From: Yinghuangia soli
GTDB lineage: Bacteria; Actinomycetota; Actinomycetes; Streptomycetales; Streptomycetaceae
DNA length: 64,000 bases
Direction: 5' to 3'
Assembly: GCF_021502675.1 (NCBI RefSeq)
Contig: NZ_JAKFHA010000016.1
Location: 100,741 to 164,740, forward strand
A model generated the notes under the pieces. That model worked only from the letters and a program-made list of their open reading frames with translations, made no database searches and had not been told where the DNA came from. The first letter of the stretch is position 1. The number at the start of each line of letters is the position of its first letter. Made by a program: the position numbers and the translations under genes. Shown one piece after another: positions 26,804-37,037 of the stretch.

Positions 26804-28843
26804 ATGGCCGACCCGGCAACGTACCGCCCCAAACCGGGCGAGATCCCGACCGACCCCGGGGTGTACCGGTTCCGGGACGTGCACGGCCGGGTCGTCTACG
26901 TCGGCAAGGCCAAGAACCTCCGCCAGCGCCTCTCGTCGTACTTCCAGGACCTCGCGGGGCTGCACCCGCGCACCCAGACCATGGTCACCACGGCCGCCTC
27001 GGTCGAGTGGACCACGGTCGGCACCGAAGTCGAGGCGCTGCAGCTGGAGTACTCCTGGATCAAGGAGTACGACCCGCGCTTCAACGTGAAGTACCGCGAC
27101 GACAAGAGCTACCCGAGCCTTGCCGTCACGCTCAACGAGGAGTTCCCGCGCGTGCAGGTCATGCGCGGCCCCAAGAAGAAGGGGGTGCGCTACTTCGGCC
27201 CGTACGGGCACGCGTGGGCCATCCGCGAGACCGTCGACCTGCTGCTGCGCGTCTTCCCGGTCCGCACCTGCAGCAACGGCGTGTTCCGGGCCGCCAAGCA
27301 GTCCGGCCGGCCCTGCCTGCTCGGCTACATCGGCAAGTGCGCGGCGCCCTGCGTGGGCCGGGTCACTCCCGAGCAGCACCGCGAACTGGCCGACGAGTTC
27401 TGCGACTTCATGGCCGGCCAGACCGGCCCGTACCTGCGCCGCCTGGAAAACGGCATGAAGCAGGCCGCGGCCGACATGGAGTACGAGAAGGCCGCCCGGC
27501 TGCGCGACGACATAGCGGCACTCACGCGCGCGATGGAGAAGAACGCCATCGTGCTGGGCGACGGCACCGACGCCGACGTGATCGCCCTGGCCGACGACGA
27601 ACTCGAGGCTGCCGTCCAGATCTTCCACGTGCGCGACGGCCGGGTCCGCGGCCAGCGCGGCTGGGTCGTCGACAAGGTCGAGGACGTCACCCCCGGCGAC
27701 CTGGTCGAGCACTTCCTCCAGCAGATCTACGGCGACCAGAGCGGCGACGCGGTGCCCCGCGAGGTCCTGGTGCCCGCCCTCCCGGCGCAGCCCGCCGCGG
27801 TGGCCGAGTGGCTCTCCGGGCTGCGCGGCTCGCGCGTCGACCTGCGCGTCCCGCAGCGCGGCGACAAAAAGGCCCTGCAGGAGACCGTGCTGCGCAACGC
27901 CCAGCAGTCGCTGGTGCTGCACAAGACCCGCCGGGCCGGCGACCTCACCACGCGCTCGCTCGCGCTCCAGGAGATCGCCGACGCGCTCGGCATGGACACC
28001 GCGCCGCTGCGCATCGAGTGCTACGACATCTCGCACCTGCAGGGCACCGAAGTGGTGGCGTCCATGGTGGTGTTCGAGGACGGCCTGCCGCGCAAGAGCG
28101 AGTACCGCAACTTCGCCATCAAGTCCTTCGAGGGCCAGGACGACGTGCGCTCCATGCACGAGGTCCTCACGCGCCGCTTCAAGCACTACATCGCCGAGCG
28201 CGCCAAGACCGGCGAACCCGAGCTGGCCGGCATCGAGGCGTCGGAGACCCCCGAAAGCGCGCTCCCGGGCGGCCCGATCGACCCCGAGACCGGCAAGCCC
28301 AAGCGCTTCGCGTACCCGCCGCAGCTCGTCGTCGTGGACGGCGGGCAGCCGCAGGTCGCGGCCGCCAAGCGGGCCCTCGACGAGCTCGGCGTCGACGACG
28401 TCGCGGTGTGCGGCCTGGCCAAGAAGCTCGAAGAGGTCTGGCTGCCCGGCGAGGACGACCCGGTGGTGCTGCCGCGCAGCAGCGAGGCGCTCTACCTGAT
28501 GCAGCGGGTGCGCGACGAGGCGCACCGCTTCGCCATCTCGTACCACCGCAACAAGCGCTCCAAGGCCATGACGACGAGCGCGCTGGACACCGTGCCCGGT
28601 CTGGGGGAGACCCGGCGCAAGGCCCTGCTCGACCACTTCGGCTCGCTGCGCAAGCTCAAGGCGGCCACCGTCGAGCAGGTCATGGAGGTGCCCGGCATCG
28701 GCCGGCGCACCGCCGAGAACGTCCTCGGGGCGCTCGCCGGGGCCGCCCCGAAGATCGCGGTCAACACCGCCACCGGAGAGATCACCACGGACGCCCCGGA
28801 TGAGATCGTGGTCCCGGATCGTTCTGGTGGAAGTACCGAATGA
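26804..28843 (+). CDS. uvrC: excinuclease ABC subunit C
   Basis: Dual-incision nuclease of excision repair. The 679-residue protein has an N-terminal GIY-YIG domain ([20 protein letters not shown]), a cysteine cluster [13 protein letters not shown], a UVR motif near residue 220 ([13 protein letters not shown]), an RNase H-like nuclease core ([20 protein letters not shown] and VVDGGQPQ) and C-terminal helix-hairpin-helix repeats ([26 protein letters not shown]). GAGG lies shortly before the ATG. It heads the uvrC-rapZ-yvcK-whiA run; rapZ follows after 55 bases. Confidence 0.97.
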   Translation: MADPATYRPKPGEIPTDPGVYRFRDVHGRVVYVGKAKNLRQRLSSYFQDLAGLHPRTQTMVTTAASVEWTTVGTEVEALQLEYSWIKEYDPRFNVKYRDDKSYPSLAVTLNEEFPRVQVMRGPKKKGVRYFGPYGHAWAIRETVDLLLRVFPVRTCSNGVFRAAKQSGRPCLLGYIGKCAAPCVGRVTPEQHRELADEFCDFMAGQTGPYLRRLENGMKQAAADMEYEKAARLRDDIAALTRAMEKNAIVLGDGTDADVIALADDELEAAVQIFHVRDGRVRGQRGWVVDKVEDVTPGDLVEHFLQQIYGDQSGDAVPREVLVPALPAQPAAVAEWLSGLRGSRVDLRVPQRGDKKALQETVLRNAQQSLVLHKTRRAGDLTTRSLALQEIADALGMDTAPLRIECYDISHLQGTEVVASMVVFEDGLPRKSEYRNFAIKSFEGQDDVRSMHEVLTRRFKHYIAERAKTGEPELAGIEASETPESALPGGPIDPETGKPKRFAYPPQLVVVDGGQPQVAAAKRALDELGVDDVAVCGLAKKLEEVWLPGEDDPVVLPRSSEALYLMQRVRDEAHRFAISYHRNKRSKAMTTSALDTVPGLGETRRKALLDHFGSLRKLKAATVEQVMEVPGIGRRTAENVLGALAGAAPKIAVNTATGEITTDAPDEIVVPDRSGGSTE

Positions 28844-28898
28844 ACAGCCAGGGTGGAGGAACCTTGAGACACCGCAGCGTCGCCACGCGGAGCCGGTC

Positions 28899-29831
28899 AT
28901 GAGTGACGCCGCCAGTAGTACCGCGGACAGCGCGGCAGGCTCGGCGGGCACGGCTCCCGAGCCGGTGCCCGGCATCCCCGAGCTGGTCATCATCTCCGGC
29001 ATGTCCGGAGCCGGCCGGTCCACCGCCGCCAAGGGGCTGGAGGACCTCGGCTGGTTCGTGGTGGACAACCTGCCGCCCTCCCTCATCCCCGCCATGGTCG
29101 ACCTCGGCGCGCGCACCCAGGGCGCGGTGGCCCGGATCGCGGTCGTCGTCGACGTCCGCGGCCGGACCTTCTTCGACGACCTCCGCGAGGCGCTCACCCA
29201 GCTGGAGACGGCCGCGGTCGTACGCCGCATCGTCTTCCTGGAGGCCGCCGACGACGCGCTCGTGCGCCGCTTCGAGAACGTCCGCCGCCCGCACCCGCTG
29301 CAGGGCGACGGCCGCATCGTCGACGGCATCGACGCCGAGCGCGCCCTGCTGCGCGAGCTGCGCGGCCAGGCCGACCTGGTGATCGACACCACCAACCTGA
29401 ACGTGCACGAGCTGCGCGCCAAGATGGACGCGCAGTTCGCCGGCTCCAGCGAGCCGCGCCTCAAGGCCACGGTCATGTCGTTCGGCTTCAAGTACGGCCT
29501 CCCGGTGGACGCCGACCTGGTGGTCGACTGCCGGTTCCTGCCGAACCCGCACTGGATCCCGGAGCTGCGCCCGTTCACCGGCACCGACGAGCCGGTCGCC
29601 CGGTACGTCTTCGACCAGCCCGGTGCCAAGGAGTTCCTGGACGGCTACACCGAGCTGCTGCGCATCATCACCGAGGGCTACCGCCGCGAGGGCAAGCGGT
29701 ACCTGACCCTGGCCGTCGGCTGCACCGGCGGCAAGCACCGCAGCGTCGCGATGGCCGAGCGGCTGGCCAAGCGCATGCAGGAAGACGGTGTGGAGTCCGT
29801 GGTCGTGCACCGCGACAAGGGACGCGAGTGA
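28899..29831 (+). CDS. rapZ: RapZ/YvcJ-family nucleotide-binding protein
   Basis: A 310-residue P-loop protein. In E. coli RapZ is an RNase E adaptor for small-RNA control of amino-sugar metabolism; in Gram-positives the YvcJ homologue hydrolyses nucleotides and its RNA role is unclear. Walker A reads GMSGAGRS at residues 34-41. The C-terminal half keeps the family motifs DADLVVDCRFLPNP and the highly conserved VGCTGGKHRSV. I chose the ATG at 28899 with GGAG eight bases upstream; a longer frame into uvrC is unlikely. The yvcK start lies seven bases after its stop. Confidence 0.93.
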   Translation: MSDAASSTADSAAGSAGTAPEPVPGIPELVIISGMSGAGRSTAAKGLEDLGWFVVDNLPPSLIPAMVDLGARTQGAVARIAVVVDVRGRTFFDDLREALTQLETAAVVRRIVFLEAADDALVRRFENVRRPHPLQGDGRIVDGIDAERALLRELRGQADLVIDTTNLNVHELRAKMDAQFAGSSEPRLKATVMSFGFKYGLPVDADLVVDCRFLPNPHWIPELRPFTGTDEPVARYVFDQPGAKEFLDGYTELLRIITEGYRREGKRYLTLAVGCTGGKHRSVAMAERLAKRMQEDGVESVVVHRDKGRE

Positions 29832-29838
29832 TGCATAC

Positions 29839-30834
29839 GTGAACAACGGATACGAGTACGCCCGGCACACCGGGCCCAAGGTCGTCGCCCTCGGCGGCGG
29901 CCACGGCCTTTTCGCGTCCTTGTCCGCGCTGCGCCGGCTGACCGACGACCTGATCGCGGTGGTCACGGTCGCCGACGACGGGGGGTCGAGCGGCCGGCTG
30001 CGCCGCGACCTGGGTGTCCTGCCGCCCGGCGACCTGCGCATGGCGCTGGCCGCGCTGTGCGGCGACGACGAATGGGGCAACACCTGGAGCCGGGTGATCC
30101 AGCACCGGTTCCGCTGCGAGGGCGAGCTCAACGGGCACGCGGTCGGCAACCTGCTGATCGTCGCCTTGTGGGAGCTGCTGGACGACGACCCGGTGCAGGC
30201 CCTGCAGTGGATGGGCCGGCTCCTCGGCGCGCACGGCAGCGTGCTGCCGATGTCCGCGGTGCCGCTGGACATCGAGGCCGACGTGCGCGGCCACGAGCGG
30301 ACCGCGCCGACCGCGGTGACCAAGGTGCACGGGCAGCACATGCTGGCCAAGACGCCGGGCGAGGTGCTGGGCATCCGGCTGATCCCGGAGAACCCGCCGG
30401 CGGTGCCCGAGGCGGTCGCCGCGGTCCGCGACGCGGACTGGGTCGTGGTCGGCCCCGGCTCGTGGTTCACCAGCGTCCTGCCGCACCTGCTGGTCCCCGA
30501 GCTGGCCGCCGCGCTGGTCGAGACCAAGGCCCGCAAGGTGCTCGCCCTCAACCTCGCCCCGCAGCCCGGCGAGACCGACGGCTTCTCCCCGGAGCGCCAC
30601 TTGGAGGTGCTCGCCGAGCACGCTCCCGGCCTGACCTTCGACCTCGTCCTGGGCGACAGCGACCTGGTGGACGACGTGGACGGACTGGCCAAGGCGGCCG
30701 CCGCGCTCGGCGGCCAGGTGCTCCTCACCCCGGTCGCGGTCGGGGACGGCACACCGCGACACGATCCGGGCCGCCTGGCCGCCGCCTACGGCCGGATCTT
30801 CGTCGATCGTGAAAGGATCGCGCCATGGCGATGA
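29839..30834 (+). CDS. yvcK: YvcK/GlmR-family UDP-sugar-binding regulator
   Basis: A 331-residue member of the CofD-like family. In Bacillus, GlmR (YvcK) binds UDP-GlcNAc and steers carbon into cell-wall precursors; the mycobacterial homologue CuvA is cell-wall linked. The glycine-rich GGGHGLF at residues 19-25 and [22 protein letters not shown] are diagnostic. The GTG at 29839 has only a weak ribosome binding site and probably depends on coupling with rapZ. It overlaps whiA by ten bases. The rapZ-yvcK-whiA order is conserved across Gram-positive bacteria. Confidence 0.93.
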   Translation: MNNGYEYARHTGPKVVALGGGHGLFASLSALRRLTDDLIAVVTVADDGGSSGRLRRDLGVLPPGDLRMALAALCGDDEWGNTWSRVIQHRFRCEGELNGHAVGNLLIVALWELLDDDPVQALQWMGRLLGAHGSVLPMSAVPLDIEADVRGHERTAPTAVTKVHGQHMLAKTPGEVLGIRLIPENPPAVPEAVAAVRDADWVVVGPGSWFTSVLPHLLVPELAAALVETKARKVLALNLAPQPGETDGFSPERHLEVLAEHAPGLTFDLVLGDSDLVDDVDGLAKAAAALGGQVLLTPVAVGDGTPRHDPGRLAAAYGRIFVDRERIAPWR

Positions 30835-31805
30835 CGGCAGCAGTGAAAGACGAGCTAAGTCGGCTCCCGGTGACGCGGTCGTGCTGTCGCAAGGCGGAGG
30901 TCTCGGCCCTTCTGCGTTTCGCCGGGGGTCTGCACCTGGTGGGTGGACGGATCGTCGTCGAAGCGGAGCTGGACACGGGCGCCGCGGCGCGGCGGGTGCG
31001 CAAGGACATCCTCGAGGTGTACGGGCACCAGTCCGACCTCGTGGTGGTGGCCCCCGGCGGGCTGCGGCGCAGCAGCAGGTACGTCGTGCGGGTGGCCAAG
31101 GACGGCGACCAGCTGGCCCGGCAGACGGGTCTCCTGGACGCCCGCGGCCGCCCGGTGCGCGGCCTGCCCCCGCAGGTGGTCTCCGGTGCGACATGCGACG
31201 CCGAGGCGGCGTGGCGCGGTGCCTTCCTGGCGCACGGCTCGCTGACCGAGCCCGGCCGGTCCTCGGCGCTCGAGGTGACCTGCCCGGGCTCCGAGGCGGC
31301 GCTGGCACTGGTCGGCGCGGCCCGGCGGCTCAGCATCTCGGCCAAGGCGCGCGAGGTGCGCGGCGTGGACCGCGTGGTGGTGCGGGACGGCGACGCGATC
31401 GGTGCGCTGCTCACCCGGCTCGGCGCGCACGAGAGCGTGCTGGCCTGGGAGGAGCGCCGGATGCGGCGCGAGGTCCGGGCGACCGCGAACCGGCTGGCGA
31501 ACTTCGACGACGCGAACCTGCGGCGCTCGGCCCGTGCGGCGGTGGCCGCGGGGGCACGTGTGCAGCGCGCCCTGGAGATCCTCGGCGAAGAGGTGCCCGA
31601 GCACCTCGCGGCGGCGGGCAAACTCCGGCTGGAGCACAAGCAGGCGTCGCTGGAGGAACTGGGCGGCCTGGCCGACCCGCCGCTGACCAAGGACGCGGTC
31701 GCGGGCCGGATCCGCCGCCTGCTGGCGATGGCCGACAAGCGGGCCGGCGACCTGGGACTGCCGGGGACCGACGCCAACTTGACCGCGGACATGCTGGTTT
31801 CGTAG
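30825..31805 (+). CDS. whiA: sporulation and cell-division regulator WhiA
   Basis: A 326-residue DNA-binding protein. In Streptomyces WhiA acts with WhiB to switch aerial hyphae to sporulation septation. The N-terminal two thirds are a LAGLIDADG homing-endonuclease-like fold without catalytic acids ([30 protein letters not shown]). The C-terminal helix-turn-helix is around residues 285-315 ([20 protein letters not shown]). The start overlaps yvcK by ten bases. A strong intrinsic terminator ends the operon 58 bases downstream. Its presence supports a sporulating actinomycete, though non-spore-formers also carry whiA. Confidence 0.96.
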   Translation: MAMTAAVKDELSRLPVTRSCCRKAEVSALLRFAGGLHLVGGRIVVEAELDTGAAARRVRKDILEVYGHQSDLVVVAPGGLRRSSRYVVRVAKDGDQLARQTGLLDARGRPVRGLPPQVVSGATCDAEAAWRGAFLAHGSLTEPGRSSALEVTCPGSEAALALVGAARRLSISAKAREVRGVDRVVVRDGDAIGALLTRLGAHESVLAWEERRMRREVRATANRLANFDDANLRRSARAAVAAGARVQRALEILGEEVPEHLAAAGKLRLEHKQASLEELGGLADPPLTKDAVAGRIRRLLAMADKRAGDLGLPGTDANLTADMLVS

Positions 31806-31863
31806 CAGCACTGGCCATTGCGCGCGGAATAGCGCAGCAATCAGGAGAAAATCAGTCGAAAAC

Positions 31864-31902
31864 GCCGACCGAAGAGCCCTAGGTTTCTTCGGTCGGCTTT
31901 TT
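31864..31902 (+). terminator. intrinsic terminator of the uvrC-whiA operon
   Basis: A perfect 12-bp stem (GCCGACCGAAGA with TCTTCGGTCGGC) and a ten-base loop are followed directly by TTTTT. This is the most canonical terminator in the window. Confidence 0.92.
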
Positions 31903-31985
31903 CGTGCCCGCGGCCGGATCCGATCGGTCCGCGCGGGCCCCGACGTTTCGCCGCATACCGTGCGCCGCCCCGCCGAGAGGACCCC

Positions 31986-33257
31986 ATGGACATCGAGTCG
32001 GACATCGACATCCGGAACGTCACCGAGGACGAACTCAGCGCCTGGGGCCTCGCCATGGACGTGGGGTTCCTGCGGGTCCCGGACTACACCAAGGAAATCC
32101 GTGCGCAGTGGGGCGACTACCTGCGCGAGGTCGTCGACATCGACCGCACCCAGGGCGCGTTCGACGGCGCGGCCATCGTGGGGACGTTCCGCAGCTGGCC
32201 CGGCGAGATCGCCCTGCCCGGCGGCGCGTCGGTGCCCATGAGCGCGGTCACCAACGTCACCGTGAGCGCGACGCACCGGCGCCGCGGCCTGCTCACCCGC
32301 ATGATGCGGGCCGATCTGGACGCGTCGGCGGCGCGCGGCGAGGCGATGGCCATCCTGATCGCCGCCGAGTACAACATCTACGGCCGCTTCGGCTTCGGCC
32401 CCGCCACCGACTACTCGCTCTACCGCGTCGACCTCGCGCACGCGCGCCTGACCGATGCCGAACTCGCGCACAAGGAGCCGGGCGGCCGCATCGAGCTGGT
32501 CTCGCCGGAGACCATGACCGAGCTCGGCCCGGACATCCACGAGGAGTTCCGGCGCCGCACGCCCGGTGCGATCACCCGGCGCTGGATGTGGTGGCCGTTC
32601 TACACCGCGGTCCGGCAGCGGCCCGGCGGCAAGGCCGTCGACCACCGGTTCTACGCCGTGTACCGGGACCCTGCCGGGGTGCCGACCGGCTACCTGGCGT
32701 ACCGCATCGACGAGCAGTGGGACGACTTCGTCCCCAAGGCGACGCTGCACGCCGACCAGCTCATCGCCAACTCCCGGGCCGCCGAGGCCGCGCTGTGGGA
32801 GTACGCCACGCAGGTCGACTACGTCGTGCGCATCCACGCCGGCGAGCGCCCCGGCGACGACCTGCTGCCGCAGCGGTTCACCAACCCGCGCGCGGTGACC
32901 TGGGACAGCGCCCGCGACTTCGTGTGGGTGCGGCTGCTCGACGTGCCGGCCGTCCTGGGCGCCCGCACCTATGCAGTCTCCGGGCGGCTGGTGCTGGAGG
33001 TCGAGGACGCGATGGGCTACGCGGCCGGCCGCTACGTCCTCGAGGGCGGTCCGGAGGGCGCGTCGTGCGCGCGTACCGACGAGCCGGCCGAACTGGTGCT
33101 CGGCGTCGACGCGTTGGGTTCGCTGTCGCTGGGCGGCGGGTCCGCGGTACGCCTTGCCGAAGCGGGGGCCATCAACGAGCTGATCCCGGGCGCGGTGGCG
33201 CGCGCCGAGGTGATGTTCCGTACCGCGCGGGCGCCTTGGTGTCCGGACTGGTTCTGA
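31986..33257 (+). CDS. Eis-like GNAT N-acetyltransferase
   Basis: A 423-residue protein with the Eis layout: an N-terminal GNAT domain, a second degenerate GNAT-like domain and a C-terminal sterol-carrier-like lid. The acetyl-CoA loop is VTNVTVSATHRRRGLLTRMM. Tyr132 in NIYGRFGFG matches the Eis general acid. The protein ends CPDWF, and a C-terminal phenylalanine carboxylate serves as the general base in Eis. Eis enzymes acetylate several amines of aminoglycosides and some lysines; the natural substrate here is unknown. AGAGG lies five bases before the ATG. Confidence 0.88.
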   Translation: MDIESDIDIRNVTEDELSAWGLAMDVGFLRVPDYTKEIRAQWGDYLREVVDIDRTQGAFDGAAIVGTFRSWPGEIALPGGASVPMSAVTNVTVSATHRRRGLLTRMMRADLDASAARGEAMAILIAAEYNIYGRFGFGPATDYSLYRVDLAHARLTDAELAHKEPGGRIELVSPETMTELGPDIHEEFRRRTPGAITRRWMWWPFYTAVRQRPGGKAVDHRFYAVYRDPAGVPTGYLAYRIDEQWDDFVPKATLHADQLIANSRAAEAALWEYATQVDYVVRIHAGERPGDDLLPQRFTNPRAVTWDSARDFVWVRLLDVPAVLGARTYAVSGRLVLEVEDAMGYAAGRYVLEGGPEGASCARTDEPAELVLGVDALGSLSLGGGSAVRLAEAGAINELIPGAVARAEVMFRTARAPWCPDWF

Positions 33258-33499
33258 GCCTGCGGGCCATTCCGGGGCTCGGGAGGCAGGGCACACCAAC
33301 TGATCGTTGAGCGGACAGCAAAGACCGTCCAGCGGTTTTGTGATTCGCCTTGTCCCGTATCGGGATTCCCGTACCATGCGAAACGCGTGTAGCACGGCTG
33401 GTCTCACGCCACTTCAACAGCTCCCGGAGACAAGGGGGTTGGGCGGGGGACCGCCGGGCTTCATCCCCACGCGCCTGCCCACTCGCATCAGGGGGTTGA

Positions 33500-36400
33500 G
33501 TGAGACGCATCAAGGGTTCCCGACGATCTACGCGCATCGCTGCCACCGGAATCGCGGCCATATCCCTGGTCGCGACGATGGTTTCGGTGATGCCGGGGGC
33601 ACAGGCGGCGGAGGAGGCCGACCCGTACCCGATCGTCACGAAGATCTCGGACGTGCAGTTGCCGAAAGCCGGCGACTCGGGCAAGAAGGCGTACCTGGCG
33701 ACGTATGACGCCAAGGACGCCGACAAGATCTCCGCCTTGGGCATCGACCGCGTCGAGACGCCCACCAGCGTCGCCGGCGACGGCAAGCTGAAGTCGGAGC
33801 TGATCCTGTCCGAGGCCGAGGCGGCAAAGCTCGGCAAGAACGGGGTCGCCCTGGAGGTACGGAGCAGCAGCCAGTCGAAGGCGGGGGCACGCTCCTCCGT
33901 CGCCGCGGCCGGCGTGTACAAGCACTATGCGGGCGAAGGCGGCCTGGCCGAGGAACTGCTCTCGGTGGCCAATGCCAACCCGGACATCACCAAGCTGGTG
34001 TCGATCGGCAAGACCCATCTCGGCCAGGACATCCTGGCGATCAAGGTCTCCACGGAGGCCAAGACCGCCAGGGACGGCACCAAGGCGCCGGTCCTGTACA
34101 TGTCCAACCAGCACGCCCGCGAGTGGATCACGCCGGAGATGAACCGGCGCCTGCTCCACCACTACGTCAACGGCTACAACGCGGGCGACCCGGAGATCAA
34201 GCAGATCGTCGACGAGACCGAGCTGTGGTTCGTGCTTTCTGCGAACCCGGACGGCTACGAGTGGACGTTCCAGCCTGACCAGCGGCTGTGGCGCAAGAAC
34301 CTGCGCGACAACGACGGCAACGGCGTGATCTCGGGTGCCGACGGTGTCGACCCCAACCGCAACTTCCCGTACAAGTGGGGCTACGACAACGAGGGTTCGT
34401 CGCCTGACCCGTTCAACGACACGTACCGCGGTCCCGGCCCGGGTTCCGAGCCGGAGACCAAGGCGATCGACGGCCTGATGGACCGGATCGACCCGCGCTT
34501 CGTGGTCAACTACCACTCCGCCGCGCAGCTGCTGCTGTACGGCGTGGGCTGGCAGGTCTCGACCCCGAGCCCGGACGACCAGATCATGTCCGCCCTCGCG
34601 GGCACCCCGGCCAACCCGGCGGTGCCGGGCTTCGTGCCGCAGCTGGGCGCCTCGCTCTACGCGACCAACGGCGACACGGACGGCCACGCGGACTCCGTGC
34701 GCGGAAGCCTCGCCTTCACGCCGGAGATGTCCACCTGCGAGACCGCCTCGGCCTGGGACCCGAACGACGCCTGGGACCCGGCCGACTGCGAGAGCATCTT
34801 CAGCTTCCCGGACGACGAGACGCTGATCCAGCGGGAGTTCGCCAACAACATCCCGTTCGCGGTCTCGGTGGCCAAGTCGGCCTGGGAGCCGGACGAGCCG
34901 GTGTCCTCGGTCGGCATGTCGGCCAAGGACCTGGTGGTCCACAAGTTCGGCACTTCCTACGCGGAGAAGGGCGACTCGCAGGAGATCGCGCTCGACGCCA
35001 AGAAGAAGCTGACCGACGTCAAGATCAACTACAAGGTCAACGGCGGCAAGGTCAAGACCGACGGCGTGCTCGGCTACTACGGTGGCGAGCGCTACGGCGA
35101 CGACGGCTTGAACTGGTACAAGTCGTACCGGGCCAATGTGAAGAACAACAAGCCCGGCGACAGCGTCGAGGTGTGGTTCACGGCCAAGAAGCCCGGCAAG
35201 GGCAAGGTCGAGTCCGAGCACTTCACCTACACCGTCGCCACCGGCGTCGAACAGGGCGCCGAGGTCCTGGTCCTCGCCAACGAGGACTACAAGGGCGTCA
35301 ACCCGACGTACCCGGCGGGCACCAACGCGCCCAAGTACGCCGAGGAGTACCTGGCCGCGGTGCGCTCGACCGGCACCAAGGCGGCGTTCTGGGACGTCGA
35401 CAAGCAGGGCGTGCCGGACGCGCTCGGCGTGCTCGGCCACTTCAAGGCGGTGGTCTGGTACCTGGGCGACAACCGGCTCACCATGGACGCCGCGGACGAA
35501 CTCACCCGGGTGGGCAACCAGTACGTCCCCGACTCCACGGTGGCGGACCGGGCGTTCGAGCTGACCATGAACGTGCGCGACTACCTCAACGACGGCGGCA
35601 AGCTCGTGTACGCGGGCGAGACGACCGCGTACTACGGTCCGCTGAGCGGCGCCAACGGCGGCGGCATCTACTACGGCCTCAAGGGCGCGCCCGACCAGCC
35701 GTGCCGCATCACGACCAGCTTCCGTGACGACTGCGAGATCCTGTCCGACGACTTCACCCAGTACTACCTGGGCGTCTACGGGCGGGGCTCGGTCAACGGG
35801 GTCAACGGCGTGACCGGCACCCAGGCCCCGCTTGCGGGCGTCAATGCCGGCCTGCCCGGCACCGCGAGCAACCCGGTCAACGAGGCCGGTGGGTTCCTCA
35901 CCACCAGCACCGTGCTCCCGCCGGGCCAGTTCCCGCAGTTCACCAGCCGGCCGGTCGCCGAGTACGCGGGCGTGCCGTCCGGTCCGTACACGCCGTACAC
36001 AGGCTCGAAGTACATCGCGGGTCCGCACCAGGACGACTCGTACATGCGGCTGACCCGCACGATCGACCTCACCGGGGTCACCGCGGCGGACGCGGCCAAG
36101 CTGACCGCGCAGATGTCCTGGGACACCGAGGAGAGCTACGACAACGTCATCGTCGAGGCGCACACCGTGGGCCAGGACGACTGGACGACGCTGCCGGACC
36201 TCAACGGGCGCAGCTCCACTGCGGTCCCGGCCGAGTGCTCGGCGGGCTTCTACGTGGGCGGCCACCCGCACCTGGCGCACTACCTCACGGTCGGCACTCC
36301 GTGTGCTCCGACCGGTACCTCGGGTGCGTGGAACGCCTTCACCGCCAACTCCGGCGGCTGGCAGGAGGTGGCCTTCGACCTGAGTGCCTACGCGGGCAAG

Positions 36401-36724
36401 CAGATCGAGGTCTCCATCAGCTACGTCACCGACCCGGGCTCGGGCGGCGTCGGCCTGTTCATCGACGAAGCCAAGCTCGTCAAGAACGGCACCGCGGTCG
36501 AGACCGAGGGCTTCGAGAACGGCCTCGGGCCGTGGACGCTGGCCGGTGCGCCGCCCGGCGACCACTCGCCCGCCGCGTTCCTGCACACCAACGCGGTGTT
36601 CGGCAACTCGGTGATCGCGACCGAGGACTCGGTGGTGTTCGGCTTCGGCATCGAGCAGCTGGCCACCCAGGCCGACAAGAACGCGGTCCTGGGCCGGGCG
36701 GTCAACTACCTGCTGGGCAAGTGA
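33500..36724 (+). CDS. secreted M14 zinc carboxypeptidase with C-terminal beta domain
   Basis: A 1074-residue secreted protease. The signal peptide ends near AQA at residue 36. The M14 domain has zinc ligands His205 and Glu208 (NQHAREW) and His339 (NYHSAA), substrate-binding DPNRNFPYKWG and catalytic Glu409 (FTPEMS), so it should be active. After about residue 460 come a prepeptidase-like beta domain, a region with VLVLANEDYKGV and YLGDNR, and a final module (SYDNVIVEAH, FIDEAKLV) like that of immune-inhibitor-A metalloproteases. The GTG at 33500 has AGGGGG five bases upstream. A zinc carboxypeptidase near gap is also known in Streptomyces. Confidence 0.92.
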   Translation: MRRIKGSRRSTRIAATGIAAISLVATMVSVMPGAQAAEEADPYPIVTKISDVQLPKAGDSGKKAYLATYDAKDADKISALGIDRVETPTSVAGDGKLKSELILSEAEAAKLGKNGVALEVRSSSQSKAGARSSVAAAGVYKHYAGEGGLAEELLSVANANPDITKLVSIGKTHLGQDILAIKVSTEAKTARDGTKAPVLYMSNQHAREWITPEMNRRLLHHYVNGYNAGDPEIKQIVDETELWFVLSANPDGYEWTFQPDQRLWRKNLRDNDGNGVISGADGVDPNRNFPYKWGYDNEGSSPDPFNDTYRGPGPGSEPETKAIDGLMDRIDPRFVVNYHSAAQLLLYGVGWQVSTPSPDDQIMSALAGTPANPAVPGFVPQLGASLYATNGDTDGHADSVRGSLAFTPEMSTCETASAWDPNDAWDPADCESIFSFPDDETLIQREFANNIPFAVSVAKSAWEPDEPVSSVGMSAKDLVVHKFGTSYAEKGDSQEIALDAKKKLTDVKINYKVNGGKVKTDGVLGYYGGERYGDDGLNWYKSYRANVKNNKPGDSVEVWFTAKKPGKGKVESEHFTYTVATGVEQGAEVLVLANEDYKGVNPTYPAGTNAPKYAEEYLAAVRSTGTKAAFWDVDKQGVPDALGVLGHFKAVVWYLGDNRLTMDAADELTRVGNQYVPDSTVADRAFELTMNVRDYLNDGGKLVYAGETTAYYGPLSGANGGGIYYGLKGAPDQPCRITTSFRDDCEILSDDFTQYYLGVYGRGSVNGVNGVTGTQAPLAGVNAGLPGTASNPVNEAGGFLTTSTVLPPGQFPQFTSRPVAEYAGVPSGPYTPYTGSKYIAGPHQDDSYMRLTRTIDLTGVTAADAAKLTAQMSWDTEESYDNVIVEAHTVGQDDWTTLPDLNGRSSTAVPAECSAGFYVGGHPHLAHYLTVGTPCAPTGTSGAWNAFTANSGGWQEVAFDLSAYAGKQIEVSISYVTDPGSGGVGLFIDEAKLVKNGTAVETEGFENGLGPWTLAGAPPGDHSPAAFLHTNAVFGNSVIATEDSVVFGFGIEQLATQADKNAVLGRAVNYLLGK

Positions 36725-36782
36725 CCTTCAGGTGAGCCGCGAGGAACAGCGCAACCTGTAATACGTGTACGGCACGCAGAGA

Positions 36783-36815
36783 GGGACCCCGGTGGACCAG
36801 GTCCGCCGGGGTCCC
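36783..36815. terminator. hairpin after the carboxypeptidase gene
   Basis: GGGACCCCGG and CCGGGGTCCC form a perfect 10-bp stem around a partly self-complementary loop, 58 bases after the stop codon. No T-run follows. The rest of the 313-base gap to 37037 shows no gene. Confidence 0.6.
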
Positions 36816-37037
36816 GGCGCGTTGTGCACGCGCAAAGCACATGCAGTAGGCGCACATTGGCAAGCTCGGGGAGCGCGGACCGTGAGGGGACTCCCTCGAA
36901 ATTGCCGACCAATCAGGTCATAGCCGACCTTCTTGCGGGCCTCTCAACGATCCGCCGCGGTACCGGGTTCCCGCGTGGGAGTAGCGGCCGCTAGCCTCGT
37001 CGTCCTTCCCGCAAGCGTCCCTGGGAGCACAAATCTC

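Noticed and set aside
26564-29629. A 1021-codon open frame opposite uvrC and rapZ
   Set aside because: Antisense shadow; the plus strand holds complete, recognisable genes.
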